Source of the DNA: JAVBLF01 sp031553675
Lineage (GTDB): Bacteria > Bacillota > Clostridia > Christensenellales > CALWSW01
Direction: 5' to 3'
Length of the DNA stretch: 21,553 nucleotides
Assembly (NCBI GenBank): GCA_031553675.1
Contig: JAVBLF010000123.1
Span: 1 to 21,553, forward strand
In this document: in pieces, positions 15,211-21,553 of the stretch
Layout: each line of letters opens with the position of its first letter
Position numbering within the stretch: the stretch's first letter is position 1
The notes under the pieces: model-generated
Told to the model about the DNA's origin: nothing
Seen by the model: the letters and a program-made list of their open reading frames with translations, nothing else
Databases searched by the model: none
Translations under genes and position numbers: made by a program

Positions 15211-16092
15211 ATTAAACCGTTTTTGAAGTGGGCAGGCGGAAAGCGCCAATTGTTGGGCGAGATTCGAATCCGCATTCCCGCGCGAATGGATTTGTACGTG
15301 GAGCCCTTTGTCGGCGCGGGGGCTGTTTTTTTGGATCTCGCGCCGGATCACGCGATCGTCAACGACGCAAACGCCCTCCTGATCGAGACCTACCGCGCGA
15401 TTGCCGACGATCCCGAGCGCGTGATCGAAGCGCTCGGCCGACACGTCGCGGCGCACGGCAAAACCTATTTCTACGAAACACGCGCGATCGACCGGAGCGA
15501 CGACTTTGCTTCTTGGCCCGCTGCCGAACGCGCCGCCCGCCTGATCTACCTGAACAAAACCTGCTACAACGGCCTCTACCGTGTCAATATCAAAGGCCAT
15601 TTCAACGTTCCCTATGGCCGCTACGCCAAACCCGCCTTTCCCGAAGCCGACGAGATTCGCGCGATCAGCGGTTATTTGCGGCGGACGCGCGTCAAACTGA
15701 GATGCGGAGACTTTGCCGAGGCCACATCGGAAGCGACACCGGACTCCTTCGTCTACTTCGATCCGCCTTACGACGGCCAGGAGAACAGCGCCTTTACGCG
15801 CTACCAGGCGGGCGGTTTCGACAAAGGGGAACAGATCCGCCTCTTTGAAACCTTTGACAAGCTCGCGAAACGCGGCGTGAAGTGCCTGCTCAGCAACGCC
15901 GACACGCCTTTCATCCGCGATCTCTACCGCGACTACCCGATCGACGTCGTATCGGCGGCTCGCGCGATCAACAGCGACGCATCGAAGCGGGGCAAGGTCG
16001 GCGAAGTGCTGATCCGCAGTTACGAAATTCCCCTTGCACACAGCGATGTAAAAGCTGCAAAACAGGCAGAACCGCTGGGATTGACCCCTTGA
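15211..16092 (+). CDS. D12-class adenine-N6 DNA methyltransferase (Dam-like)
   Basis: Methylates adenine in DNA, probably at GATC as for Dam and DpnIIA. It has 293 residues with the class alpha motifs: KPFLKWAGGKRQLL at the N-terminus, SAM motif YVEPFVGAGAVF (29-40), LNKTCYNGLYRVN (114-126), catalytic DPPY (184-187) and INSDASKRGKVGEVLI. No restriction enzyme gene is adjacent, so it looks solitary. Start: the family opening MKPFLKWAGGK is reproduced only if the ATT at 15211 serves as start; GGGGGG stands seven bases before it. The ATG at 15206 is out of frame and stops after six codons. The in-frame ATG at 15079 lies before the promoter. A one-base error in the T-run at 15220 is an alternative. 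Confidence 0.9.
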   Translation: MKPFLKWAGGKRQLLGEIRIRIPARMDLYVEPFVGAGAVFLDLAPDHAIVNDANALLIETYRAIADDPERVIEALGRHVAAHGKTYFYETRAIDRSDDFASWPAAERAARLIYLNKTCYNGLYRVNIKGHFNVPYGRYAKPAFPEADEIRAISGYLRRTRVKLRCGDFAEATSEATPDSFVYFDPPYDGQENSAFTRYQAGGFDKGEQIRLFETFDKLAKRGVKCLLSNADTPFIRDLYRDYPIDVVSAARAINSDASKRGKVGEVLIRSYEIPLAHSDVKAAKQAEPLGLTP

Positions 16093-16109
16093 TTTACGCC
16101 GTGTATAAT
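16081..16109 (+). promoter_or_regulatory. Sigma-A promoter of the DUF1015 gene
   Basis: TTGACC (16081-16086), a 17-base spacer and TATAAT (16104-16109), near perfect. It overlaps the last codons of the methylase gene, so DUF1015 and aspartate kinase can be made independently of it. Confidence 0.88.
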
Positions 16110-16143
16110 AGTTGCGATATACATCGATGAAACGGAGAACGCC

Positions 16144-17346
16144 ATGCAAATCAGCGCGTCGATGAGCTGGGAAGCACTCGGAATTGAAATTCCGCGGATC
16201 CTCTTGCCGCGTCCGGACGCCGACTGGGCTTCTTGGGCGGTGTTGGCTTGCGATCAATACAGCTCGCAGCCCGAATACTGGCAAAATGTCGAGGCGCTGA
16301 CGGCCGGAAAGCCGAGTGCCCTGTCGCTCGTGCTGCCCGAAGTCTGGCTGAACGACGCCGACTGTCCGGCGCGCGTCACATCTGCGCAGGCGGCCATGCG
16401 AACGACGCTTGAAAGCGGTTTTTTGCGCGAACTTCCGCCCGGCGGCGTGCTGGTCGAGCGGCGGATGAACGGCCGCGTGCGAAAGGGCCTGCTGCTCGCC
16501 ATCGACCTGGAGCAGTACGCCTACGCCCCGGACGCCCAAACGCCCATCCGCCCGACCGAGGGCACGATCGAGGATCGCATCCCGCCGCGCCTGCAGGTGC
16601 GCGAGAATGCCGATCTCGAATTGCCGCACACCCTGGTGCTGATCGACGACCCGGATCGCACGGCGATCGAGCCCCTCTTCCGGCGGCGCGACCGTCTGGA
16701 ACGGCTCTATGACTTCGACCTCATGCTCGGCGGCGGCCACGTCGCGGGCTACTATATTCCGAAAATGGCGCTCGAAGGCGTACGCGAGGCCCTGTCTTCG
16801 CTCTACACGGCGAGCCGGGAACGCTACGGCCAGCCCTTGCTCTTCGCCGTCGGCGACGGCAACCACTCGCTCGCGACGGCGCTCGCCCATTGGAAGGCCG
16901 TCAAGCAGACGCTGACCGAAGACGAGATCGCCCGGCACCCTGCCCGCCATTCGCTCGTCGAAATCGTGAACATCCACGACGCAGGCGTCGCGTTCGAGCC
17001 GATCCACCGGGTGCTCTTCGGTCTGTCCGCGCCGGACAAAGAGGCGCTCGAAACGCGGCTCGCCCGGCTTTCGGACGAGGGAACACCCTCGATCTCCGCT
17101 GTGCAGGCGGTACTCGACGCGTTTTTGATCGATACGCCCACGGCCCGCCTCGACTACATCCACGGCGCGGAATGTGCGCGGCGCATCGGCGGCTCGACCG
17201 ACCGAATGTGCATCCTCTTCGAACCGATGGAAAAAGCCGCGCTTTTTGCGACGATCGCCGCGAGCGGCCCCTTGCCCCGAAAGGCCTTTTCGATGGGCGA
17301 GGCCGACGAGAAGCGGTTCTATCTGGAAGCGAGGCGCATTCGATAG
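16144..17346 (+). CDS. DUF1015 family protein
   Basis: A 400-residue protein of the DUF1015 family, common in Clostridia and often near amino-acid (serine) synthesis genes; its activity is not settled. Visible marks are RPTEGTIEDRIPPRLQVR in the first half, LPHTLVLIDDP, and the strongly conserved GDGNHSLATALAHWK (about 236-250), probably part of an active or binding site. It is a soluble protein with no signal or membrane segment. CGGAGA stands six bases before the ATG. It is followed after 57 bases by aspartate kinase, with no terminator between, so the pair is probably co-transcribed; this supports, without proving, a role in amino-acid metabolism. Confidence 0.87.
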   Translation: MQISASMSWEALGIEIPRILLPRPDADWASWAVLACDQYSSQPEYWQNVEALTAGKPSALSLVLPEVWLNDADCPARVTSAQAAMRTTLESGFLRELPPGGVLVERRMNGRVRKGLLLAIDLEQYAYAPDAQTPIRPTEGTIEDRIPPRLQVRENADLELPHTLVLIDDPDRTAIEPLFRRRDRLERLYDFDLMLGGGHVAGYYIPKMALEGVREALSSLYTASRERYGQPLLFAVGDGNHSLATALAHWKAVKQTLTEDEIARHPARHSLVEIVNIHDAGVAFEPIHRVLFGLSAPDKEALETRLARLSDEGTPSISAVQAVLDAFLIDTPTARLDYIHGAECARRIGGSTDRMCILFEPMEKAALFATIAASGPLPRKAFSMGEADEKRFYLEARRIR

Positions 17347-17403
17347 CGCGCGAATCCGGCGCATAGAGCGCCGAAATTTCGCGCAGATTGTGGGGGAAAG
17401 CAC

Positions 17404-18726
17404 ATGGGAGTCAAAGTTGCCAAATTTGGAGGCAGTTCGCTGGCCGATGCCGGCCAGTTTCGCAAAGTCAAAGCGATCATCGAAAGCGATTCGGCGCGAT
17501 CCTACGTCGTGCCGAGCGCACCGGGCAAGCGCAGTTATACGGATGACAAAGTGACGGACATGCTCTATCACTGCGCGTCGCTCGTCGAGCTGGGCGAAGC
17601 CTTTTCCGAGCCCTTCGACAGCATCGTCGAACGCTTTATCGACATCGCCTTTGAACTCGAACTGAAATGCGACATTCGGGCCGAACTCGAAACGGTGCAC
17701 GCGCGCATCGCGTCGGGCGAAGGGGCCGACTACGCGGCCAGCCGCGGCGAATACCTGAACGGCCTGCTTCTGGCCGATTACCTGGGCGTTGACTTCATCG
17801 ACGCGGCCGAGGTGATCTTCTTCGACGAGAGCGGCGCTTTCGACGCCGAGAAGACCCAAGACGCCATGCACGCGCGGCTCAAGCGCCACGAGCGCGCCGT
17901 CGTGCCGGGCTTTTACGGCTCGATGCCCAACGGCGCGATCAAGACCTTCTCGCGCGGGGGAAGCGACATTTCCGGCGCGATCGTCGCGCGCGGCTGCGGC
18001 GCCGAAATCTACGAAAACTGGACGGACGTGTCGGGCCTGCTCATGGCCGACCCGCGCGTCGTGAAAAACCCAGCCCCCATCGAGGTCGTCACGTACGCCG
18101 AGCTGCGCGAACTCGCCTACATGGGCGCGTCCGTGCTGCACGACGAGGCGATCTTTCCGGTGCGGCAGGCCTGCATCCCGATCAACGTCAAAAATACGAA
18201 CGCCCCCGACGAACCCGGCACCATGATCGTCTCCGACGCCGGCGACGGCGATCCCGGCACGATCACGGGCATTGCGGGCAAGCGTGGCTTTACGGTCATC
18301 GCGCTCGAAAAAGACAAGATGAACGCCGCGATCGGCTTCGCGGCGGACGTGCTGGGCGTCTTGCGCGACTACGGCGTCTCGATCGAACACATGCCGACCG
18401 GCATCGACACCCTCTCGGTCGTCGTCGCGGACAATCAGCTCGAAGGCAAACGGCAAAAGGTAATCGACGGCATTCTGGCGCGCTGTGAGCCGGATTCGCT
18501 CGAGATCTACGACAGTATGGCTTTGTTGGCGGTGGTTGGCCGCGGTATGGTGCGCCGGATCGGTTCGAGCGCGCGCATCTTCTCCGCGCTTGCCGAGGCC
18601 GGCGTCAACATCCGCATGATCGACCAAGGTTCCAGCGAAATGAACATCATCGTGGGCGTCGAATCGGAAGCGCTCAATGGCGCCGTCAACGCGATCTACC
18701 AGAAACTGACCCGCGACGAGCGCTAA
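17404..18726 (+). CDS. Aspartate kinase
   Basis: Phosphorylates aspartate, the first step towards lysine, threonine, methionine and diaminopimelate. It is a monofunctional enzyme of 440 residues. The kinase domain has KFGGSS (7-12), NGLLLADYLG, SRGGSDISGA (183-192) and ENWTDVSGLLMADPR. Two ACT regulatory domains fill about residues 285-440 (VIALEKDKMN..., LLAVVGRGM..., IRMIDQGSSEMNIIVGV), so feedback control by lysine or threonine is expected; which one cannot be read here. The length and SVLHDEAIFPV segment match the class found in Bacillus YclM and many Clostridia. GGGGGAAAG stands just before the ATG. A small gene follows 36 bases later. Confidence 0.94.
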   Translation: MGVKVAKFGGSSLADAGQFRKVKAIIESDSARSYVVPSAPGKRSYTDDKVTDMLYHCASLVELGEAFSEPFDSIVERFIDIAFELELKCDIRAELETVHARIASGEGADYAASRGEYLNGLLLADYLGVDFIDAAEVIFFDESGAFDAEKTQDAMHARLKRHERAVVPGFYGSMPNGAIKTFSRGGSDISGAIVARGCGAEIYENWTDVSGLLMADPRVVKNPAPIEVVTYAELRELAYMGASVLHDEAIFPVRQACIPINVKNTNAPDEPGTMIVSDAGDGDPGTITGIAGKRGFTVIALEKDKMNAAIGFAADVLGVLRDYGVSIEHMPTGIDTLSVVVADNQLEGKRQKVIDGILARCEPDSLEIYDSMALLAVVGRGMVRRIGSSARIFSALAEAGVNIRMIDQGSSEMNIIVGVESEALNGAVNAIYQKLTRDER

Positions 18727-18762
18727 AAAGCCGGCCGTCGGGTATGGCGAAAGGAGAAAGAC

Positions 18763-19077
18763 ATGTCGGATTTTTGGAAAGACCTTGGCGACAACATCGT
18801 CAAAGGCGTCAACGTCATGACGGACAAAACCGGCGAGATCGTCGACAAGATCGCCGACAAGACGGGCGAAGCGGCTGATAAGAGTCGCGCGAAGTGGGAA
18901 GGATCGAAACTGGAGCGCGAACGCAAAGCGCTCATCAGTGATTTGGGCGAGCTTTTTTACCTGATGATGCGGGACAACGCTCTCGACACCGATCGTTTGC
19001 AGCGCAAATGCGACGAGATCACCGCCTTGGAAGAACGGATCGAAACCCTCCGAGACGGGGGCGAAATCCAACCCTGA
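18763..19077 (+). CDS. Small helical (coiled-coil) protein, unknown function
   Basis: A 104-residue protein with good SD AAGGAG and ATG at 18763, co-transcribed with aspartate kinase and closed by a terminator. It has an amphipathic N-terminus (MSDFWKDLGDNIVKGVNVM), then the repeated unit DKTGE (two copies, about 21-25 and 32-36) in a charged helix, and a C-terminal heptad-like region ending in EITALEERIETLRDGGE. No signal peptide, cysteines or catalytic motif. The layout recalls small Clostridial proteins whose relatives end in a zinc ribbon, which is missing here. Function not recognised. Confidence 0.82.
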   Translation: MSDFWKDLGDNIVKGVNVMTDKTGEIVDKIADKTGEAADKSRAKWEGSKLERERKALISDLGELFYLMMRDNALDTDRLQRKCDEITALEERIETLRDGGEIQP

Positions 19078-19087
19078 CCCAGCTATG

Positions 19088-19121
19088 AAGCGCCCGCCGA
19101 TCGTAAGGTCCGGGCGCTTTT
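19088..19121 (+). terminator. Terminator of the aspartate kinase operon
   Basis: AAGCGCCCG (19088-19096) pairs with CGGGCGCTT (19111-19119), followed by TT. Nine-pair GC-rich stem 10 bases past the stop codon. Confidence 0.85.
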
Positions 19122-19337
19122 GCGCATTTCGACAAAATAAGTTGGATTATGTTTGAAGTACCCGCCTTTGCCGTTTATATTCGCATATGCGCATAAACTT
19201 CCCCATAAAAACGACCTTGCATATGCAAACGAAGCGGTAGGGGTGGCGATAGAATAACACATCGAATCGCTAGGGTAAAATTTGTCGAAAATCTGTTGAA
19301 CCGGTACAAATCCTGTTGTGTTCGACAAAAATTACAC

Positions 19338-19365
19338 TTGTACAGTTTGCAATTACTGATATACT
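19338..19365 (+). promoter_or_regulatory. Upstream promoter copy (P1) of the spo0A region
   Basis: TTGTAC (19338-19343), a 16-base spacer and TATACT (19360-19365) with extended TGA. A 0A box ends 10 bases before the -35. Equivalent in layout to P2. Confidence 0.75.
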
Positions 19366-19475
19366 GTCTTCACGTAGCATAAGGAACAGAAATCACAGTG
19401 TGCAAAGAATGGATCCGGTATCGACGGTACCCTCGCCGATTCTGGCAAATGGGCGCCATTTTGGGGGGAATGTTT

Positions 19476-19556
19476 ATGAGTGGTAAAGCGATCATAAGGT
19501 TTGGATTCTTGCGTATTTTTCTTATGGATCATCTTAGCAAATACAAATTCCCATAA
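19476..19556 (+). pseudogene. 26-codon remnant ORF in the upstream spo0A copy
   Basis: ATG at 19476 with a GGGGGGAA SD, in the exact position of the spo0A start in the downstream copy. It encodes MSGKAIIRFGF... and stops after 26 codons. The first codons resemble MNGR of spo0A, then similarity is lost and the sequence becomes AT-rich. It is best read as the stump of a duplicated spo0A 5' end. A functional leader peptide is possible but unsupported. Confidence 0.5.
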
Positions 19557-19654
19557 ACTATGTCGAACAGATTCATACCATAAACGTGTGTAGATCTTTG
19601 TCGAAGACGTGATTCATCGCGATATAAAATCTCCCATTCGACAAAGTTTTGCAC

Positions 19655-19682
19655 TTGTAGGATTTGTAAACGCTGATATACT
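19655..19682 (+). promoter_or_regulatory. Proximal spo0A promoter (P2)
   Basis: TTGTAG (19655-19660), a 16-base spacer and TATACT (19677-19682) with extended TGA. A 0A box (19637-19643) lies immediately upstream and others lie on both sides, as expected for autoregulation. The leader to spo0A is about 115 bases. Confidence 0.75.
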
Positions 19683-19804
19683 ATGTATGTAGTATTAAAC
19701 GAATGGAATTGAAAAATGTTGTCAGAGAATTGAAGATGTTTTCCTTCATTCGACGGCATCCACGCCCCTTTTGACAAAAGAGCGCCATTTTGGGAGGTAT
19801 GTTC

Positions 19805-20617
19805 ATGAACGGCAGAATTCGCGTGCTGGTTGCGGACGACAATGTGATGATGCGTTCGCGTGTAAACGAGCATCTTTCATGCAATGAGAGTATCTCATTT
19901 TGCGATACAGTGACCAACGGCGCACAGCTTTTGCGCCAGTTGGAAGCCAAAGAATACGACGTGGTCGTCATGGACGTGATCTTGCAGCAGATCGATGGGT
20001 TTGGCGTGTTGGAAGAGATGAGCAAATGGGACAAGCGCCCGCGCGTGATCGTCATGAGCGCCTTGAGCCAGGACGACATCATCCGCAGGGCCTGTTCGCT
20101 GGGGGCTTACTACTACCTAATCAAACCCGTCAATCTCGACACGCTGCTTCGCAATATAATCGAAGCCACCAAGACGACGCCGATGATCGAGCGCGACATG
20201 TCGGGCACCGGATTGACCCTTCGCACGCACGATCAGCCGGTGAAGTCGCTTGACGAGCGGATCGCGAACATCTTCTTGGCGGTCGGCATCCCCGCGCACA
20301 TCAAGGGCTACCACTTCCTGCGCGAAGCCGTCAAACAAGTCTACCGTGAGCGCAGCGTCATCAACGCCATCACGAAGCGGCTTTACCCCGGCGTCGCCGA
20401 GGTATTCGATACGACGCCCAGCAAGGTCGAACGCGCGATTCGCCACGCCATCGAGGTATCCTGGTCGCGCGGCAAGATCGAGAACATCAACGGCATCTTC
20501 GGCTACACGATCTTTAACGCCCACGAGAAGCCAACCAACGGCGAATTCATCGCGTTGATCGCGGACAAGCTTTCGATGGACGATCTGACAAGAAACGAGC
20601 AATCCGCCATCGCTTGA
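19805..20617 (+). CDS. spo0A: Sporulation master regulator Spo0A
   Basis: Response regulator that, when phosphorylated, binds 0A boxes and starts sporulation. It has 270 residues. The receiver domain has RVLVADDN (acidic pair Asp11/Asp12), phosphorylated Asp57 in VVVMDV, Ser85 in VIVMSAL and Lys107 in LIKPV. The C-terminal domain has the nearly invariant AVGIPAHIKGYHFLREAV, TKRLYPGVAEVF, recognition helix TTPSKVERAIRHAIEVSWSR and the sigma-A contact region IFGYT...KPTNGEFIALIADKL. ATG at 19805 is chosen because GGGAGGT stands seven bases ahead; ATG 19799 is too close. No spoIVB gene precedes it, unlike the usual spoIVB-spo0A pair. Upstream lies a 0A-box array; downstream lies a DnaA-box cluster. 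Confidence 0.96.
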   Translation: MNGRIRVLVADDNVMMRSRVNEHLSCNESISFCDTVTNGAQLLRQLEAKEYDVVVMDVILQQIDGFGVLEEMSKWDKRPRVIVMSALSQDDIIRRACSLGAYYYLIKPVNLDTLLRNIIEATKTTPMIERDMSGTGLTLRTHDQPVKSLDERIANIFLAVGIPAHIKGYHFLREAVKQVYRERSVINAITKRLYPGVAEVFDTTPSKVERAIRHAIEVSWSRGKIENINGIFGYTIFNAHEKPTNGEFIALIADKLSMDDLTRNEQSAIA

Positions 20618-21038
20618 GCCATCCGGCGCCCATCCGCCAACAGGATGAGAACAAACGTTTGAAAGCACGTCCCAGCGTTCTTGCTTTGTGCACTTTCACC
20701 GGCCAACGGCGCACACAAGATTTCCACAGCACTTCGATACAGTTTCCACAAACACCGTGCCCAAAGCGCGTGGCATTGTGGGTAACTCTGTGGATAGTGT
20801 GGATAAGTAGGGGGCTTTTGGCACAAGTTATCCACAGCATCCACAGAAAGCCCAGCAAAGATGTGGATTATCCTGATGCAGCTTTGGCGTCACCGAATGT
20901 GCACCGGAAATGGAGGAAACAGACAGCCGCGATCCATCCTTCGAAAAATTCGACGAATTTGGAAAAGGCGTGCATAAACGGCGACTCGCTGGCAACAATA
21001 TCCTCATCAGCCCAAGAGGCGAGAGGAGGCGAGCGAAG
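20618..21038. other. spo0A-veg spacer with a DnaA-box cluster
   Basis: A 421-base spacer. Perfect TTATCCACA boxes lie at 20798-20806 (minus) and 20828-20836 (plus). One-mismatch boxes lie at 20777-20785, 20789-20797 and 20872-20880 (minus). Weaker TTTCCACA copies lie at 20720-20728 and 20742-20750. Three of the boxes are packed within 30 bases in the same orientation. An open frame in phase with veg begins at 20910, but the SD and family match place the veg start at 21039. No clear promoter or spo0A terminator was found. Confidence 0.75.
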
Positions 21039-21272
21039 ATGCAAGCACCGTCACCGCTTGGCGGAATACGCGCATCCATTGCGGAGCGCGTGGGCACTCC
21101 GGTCGAGCTCACATGCCGAAGCCGGCGAAAGGAGCTCATCCACAGCGGCGTGCTCGAAGGCGCGTATGGTTCCTTGTTTACCGTGCGCGTGCTGGTCGAT
21201 GGTACGGAACAGCGGTTGAGCTACACGTACAGCGACGTGCTGACCAACTGCGTCACCGTAAAACCCCTTTAA
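21039..21272 (+). CDS. veg: Veg family protein
   Basis: Small Firmicute protein linked to biofilm control in Bacillus subtilis, 77 residues. The conserved pattern is clear: an N-terminal helix with IRASIAERVGTPVELTCRSRRKE, then HSGVLEGAYGSLFTVRV and the closing RLSYTYSDVLTNCVTV, matching the Veg pattern SGxLxxxYPSxFxV...SYSYxDxLTxxV. AGGAGG (21024-21029) stands nine bases before the ATG. It is slightly shorter than the Bacillus protein, lacking its C-terminal tail. Single gene with a strong terminator. The molecular activity of the family is not well settled. Confidence 0.9.
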   Translation: MQAPSPLGGIRASIAERVGTPVELTCRSRRKELIHSGVLEGAYGSLFTVRVLVDGTEQRLSYTYSDVLTNCVTVKPL

Positions 21273-21318
21273 CCCCCTTACTTCCTTAACTCCCTTTTTC
21301 CACCACCATCCAACCGGG

Positions 21319-21348
21319 AAAAGCACTCAGCATTGATGAGTGCTTTTT
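21319..21348 (+). terminator. Terminator of veg
   Basis: AAAAGCACTCA (21319-21329) pairs with TGAGTGCTTTT (21337-21347) around a seven-base loop, with a T-run. Eleven pairs. Confidence 0.92.
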
Positions 21349-21417
21349 CTATGTTCCGACCGCTGCACCCTACGAACAAAACGGCAATTGATGCGCCCGA
21401 TATGCCTTGTAAATGAG

Positions 21418-21553
21418 GCGGGCGATTATCAATGCGAATCAAGGGTTGAACTCCGCAGCTGAAGTGAGCCGTATTTCTAGAGCGGGCGATTGATAATCGC
21501 CCCTACAGGCGCACAAACAAGGTTTACGGGATGTAGGGGCGATTATCAATCGC
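21418..21553. repeat. Dispersed inverted-repeat element (REP/MITE-like), cut by window end
   Basis: The word GGGCGATTATCAAT or its complement occurs three times: 21420-21433, in the palindrome GGGCGATT-GAT-AATCGCCC at 21484-21502 with CCTAC following, and as the inverse copy GTAGGGGCGATTATCAATCGC at 21533-21553, continuing past the window. The last two form an inverted repeat with a 26-base loop. The layout is that of small non-coding repeats found in many copies in a genome; copy number cannot be judged from one window. Confidence 0.75.

Larger units (their letters stand above)
19122..19804 (+). promoter_or_regulatory. spo0A control region with 0A-box array and tandem duplication
   Basis: A 683-base region without a full gene. 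Spo0A boxes (TGTCGAA or its complement) lie at 19128-19134, 19283-19289, 19321-19327, 19561-19567, 19599-19605 and 19637-19643. A TGTCAAA variant lies at 19770-19776 and a one-mismatch copy at 19749-19755. The block from 19283 to 19480 is repeated in diverged form from 19599 to 19808: two boxes 38 bases apart, a promoter, a TCGACGG...CGCC segment, the common word GCGCCATTTTGGG, an SD and ATG. Only the second copy leads into spo0A. Palindromes CGCATATGCG (19182-19191) and TTGCATATGCAA (19217-19228) lie at the upstream end. Confidence 0.85.

Noticed and set aside
15163..19071. Stop-free minus-strand frame of about 1300 codons
   Set aside because: It lies antisense to the methylase, DUF1015, aspartate kinase and the small helical gene, all with family motifs and SDs. 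Its translation has no recognisable domain; it is a by-product of GC-rich codon use.
19657..19665. Sigma-H -35 element (GTAGGATTT) at spo0A P2
   Set aside because: There is no GAAT-type -10 at 12-14 bases downstream, the element is not conserved in the P1 copy, and the sigma-A extended -10 explains both promoters.
20910..21038. N-terminal extension of veg from ATG 20910
   Set aside because: The family length and the AGGAGG nine bases before ATG 21039 favour the shorter protein; the extension has no resemblance to Veg.
1..21553. CRISPR array, tRNA, rRNA, prophage or transposase genes
   Set aside because: None was seen: no regularly spaced direct repeats, no cloverleaf sequences and no integrase or transposase motifs in the translations.

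Overview
This is a chromosomal replication-origin region from a spore-forming-lineage Firmicute, most likely of class Clostridia, with GC-rich coding sequence and AT-rich spacers. The evidence is the canonical block jag-yidC-yidD-rnpA-rpmH on the minus strand diverging from dnaA-dnaN, plus spo0A and veg. The exact order or family cannot be fixed by eye.

Layout. Positions 1-2906 hold the minus-strand rpmH-rnpA-yidD-yidC-jag operon (jag runs off the left edge), driven by a near-perfect sigma-A promoter at 2878-2906. Positions 2985-5941 hold dnaA, an oriC with clustered DnaA boxes and a DnaA-trio tract, and dnaN. The usual followers of dnaN (yaaA, recF, gyrB) are absent. Instead come a PdaC-like lipoprotein deacetylase, a long AT-rich spacer with a strong isolated promoter, an Rrf2-family Fe-S-type regulator, a GT2 glycosyltransferase, a small conserved minus-strand protein and an undecaprenyl-phosphate sugar transferase. 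A minus-strand block follows: walJ-like hydrolase, rlmH, a YbaK/ProX-type tRNA-editing protein, an NTF2-like protein and a PHP phosphoesterase. The plus strand then carries a D12-class adenine methylase (Dam-like), a DUF1015 protein, aspartate kinase, a small coiled-coil protein, spo0A and veg. The window ends in dispersed inverted repeats.

How the parts fit. Replication initiation (dnaA, oriC, dnaN), a solitary Dam-like methylase and the sporulation master regulator Spo0A all lie within about 17 kb. Two further DnaA-box clusters lie outside oriC, one at 11486-11628 and one at 20720-20880 directly behind spo0A. They are candidate DnaA titration or control sites. The spo0A upstream region carries many 0A boxes and is visibly a decayed tandem duplication: two copies of box-box-promoter-SD-ATG, about 320 bp apart, of which only the second leads into a full gene. 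This Spo0A autoregulatory array together with the adjacent DnaA cluster is the most interesting structure in the window. Two genes appear to use rare start codons (ATT for the methylase, CTG for the sugar transferase). All functional statements come from reading motifs; no database search was run.
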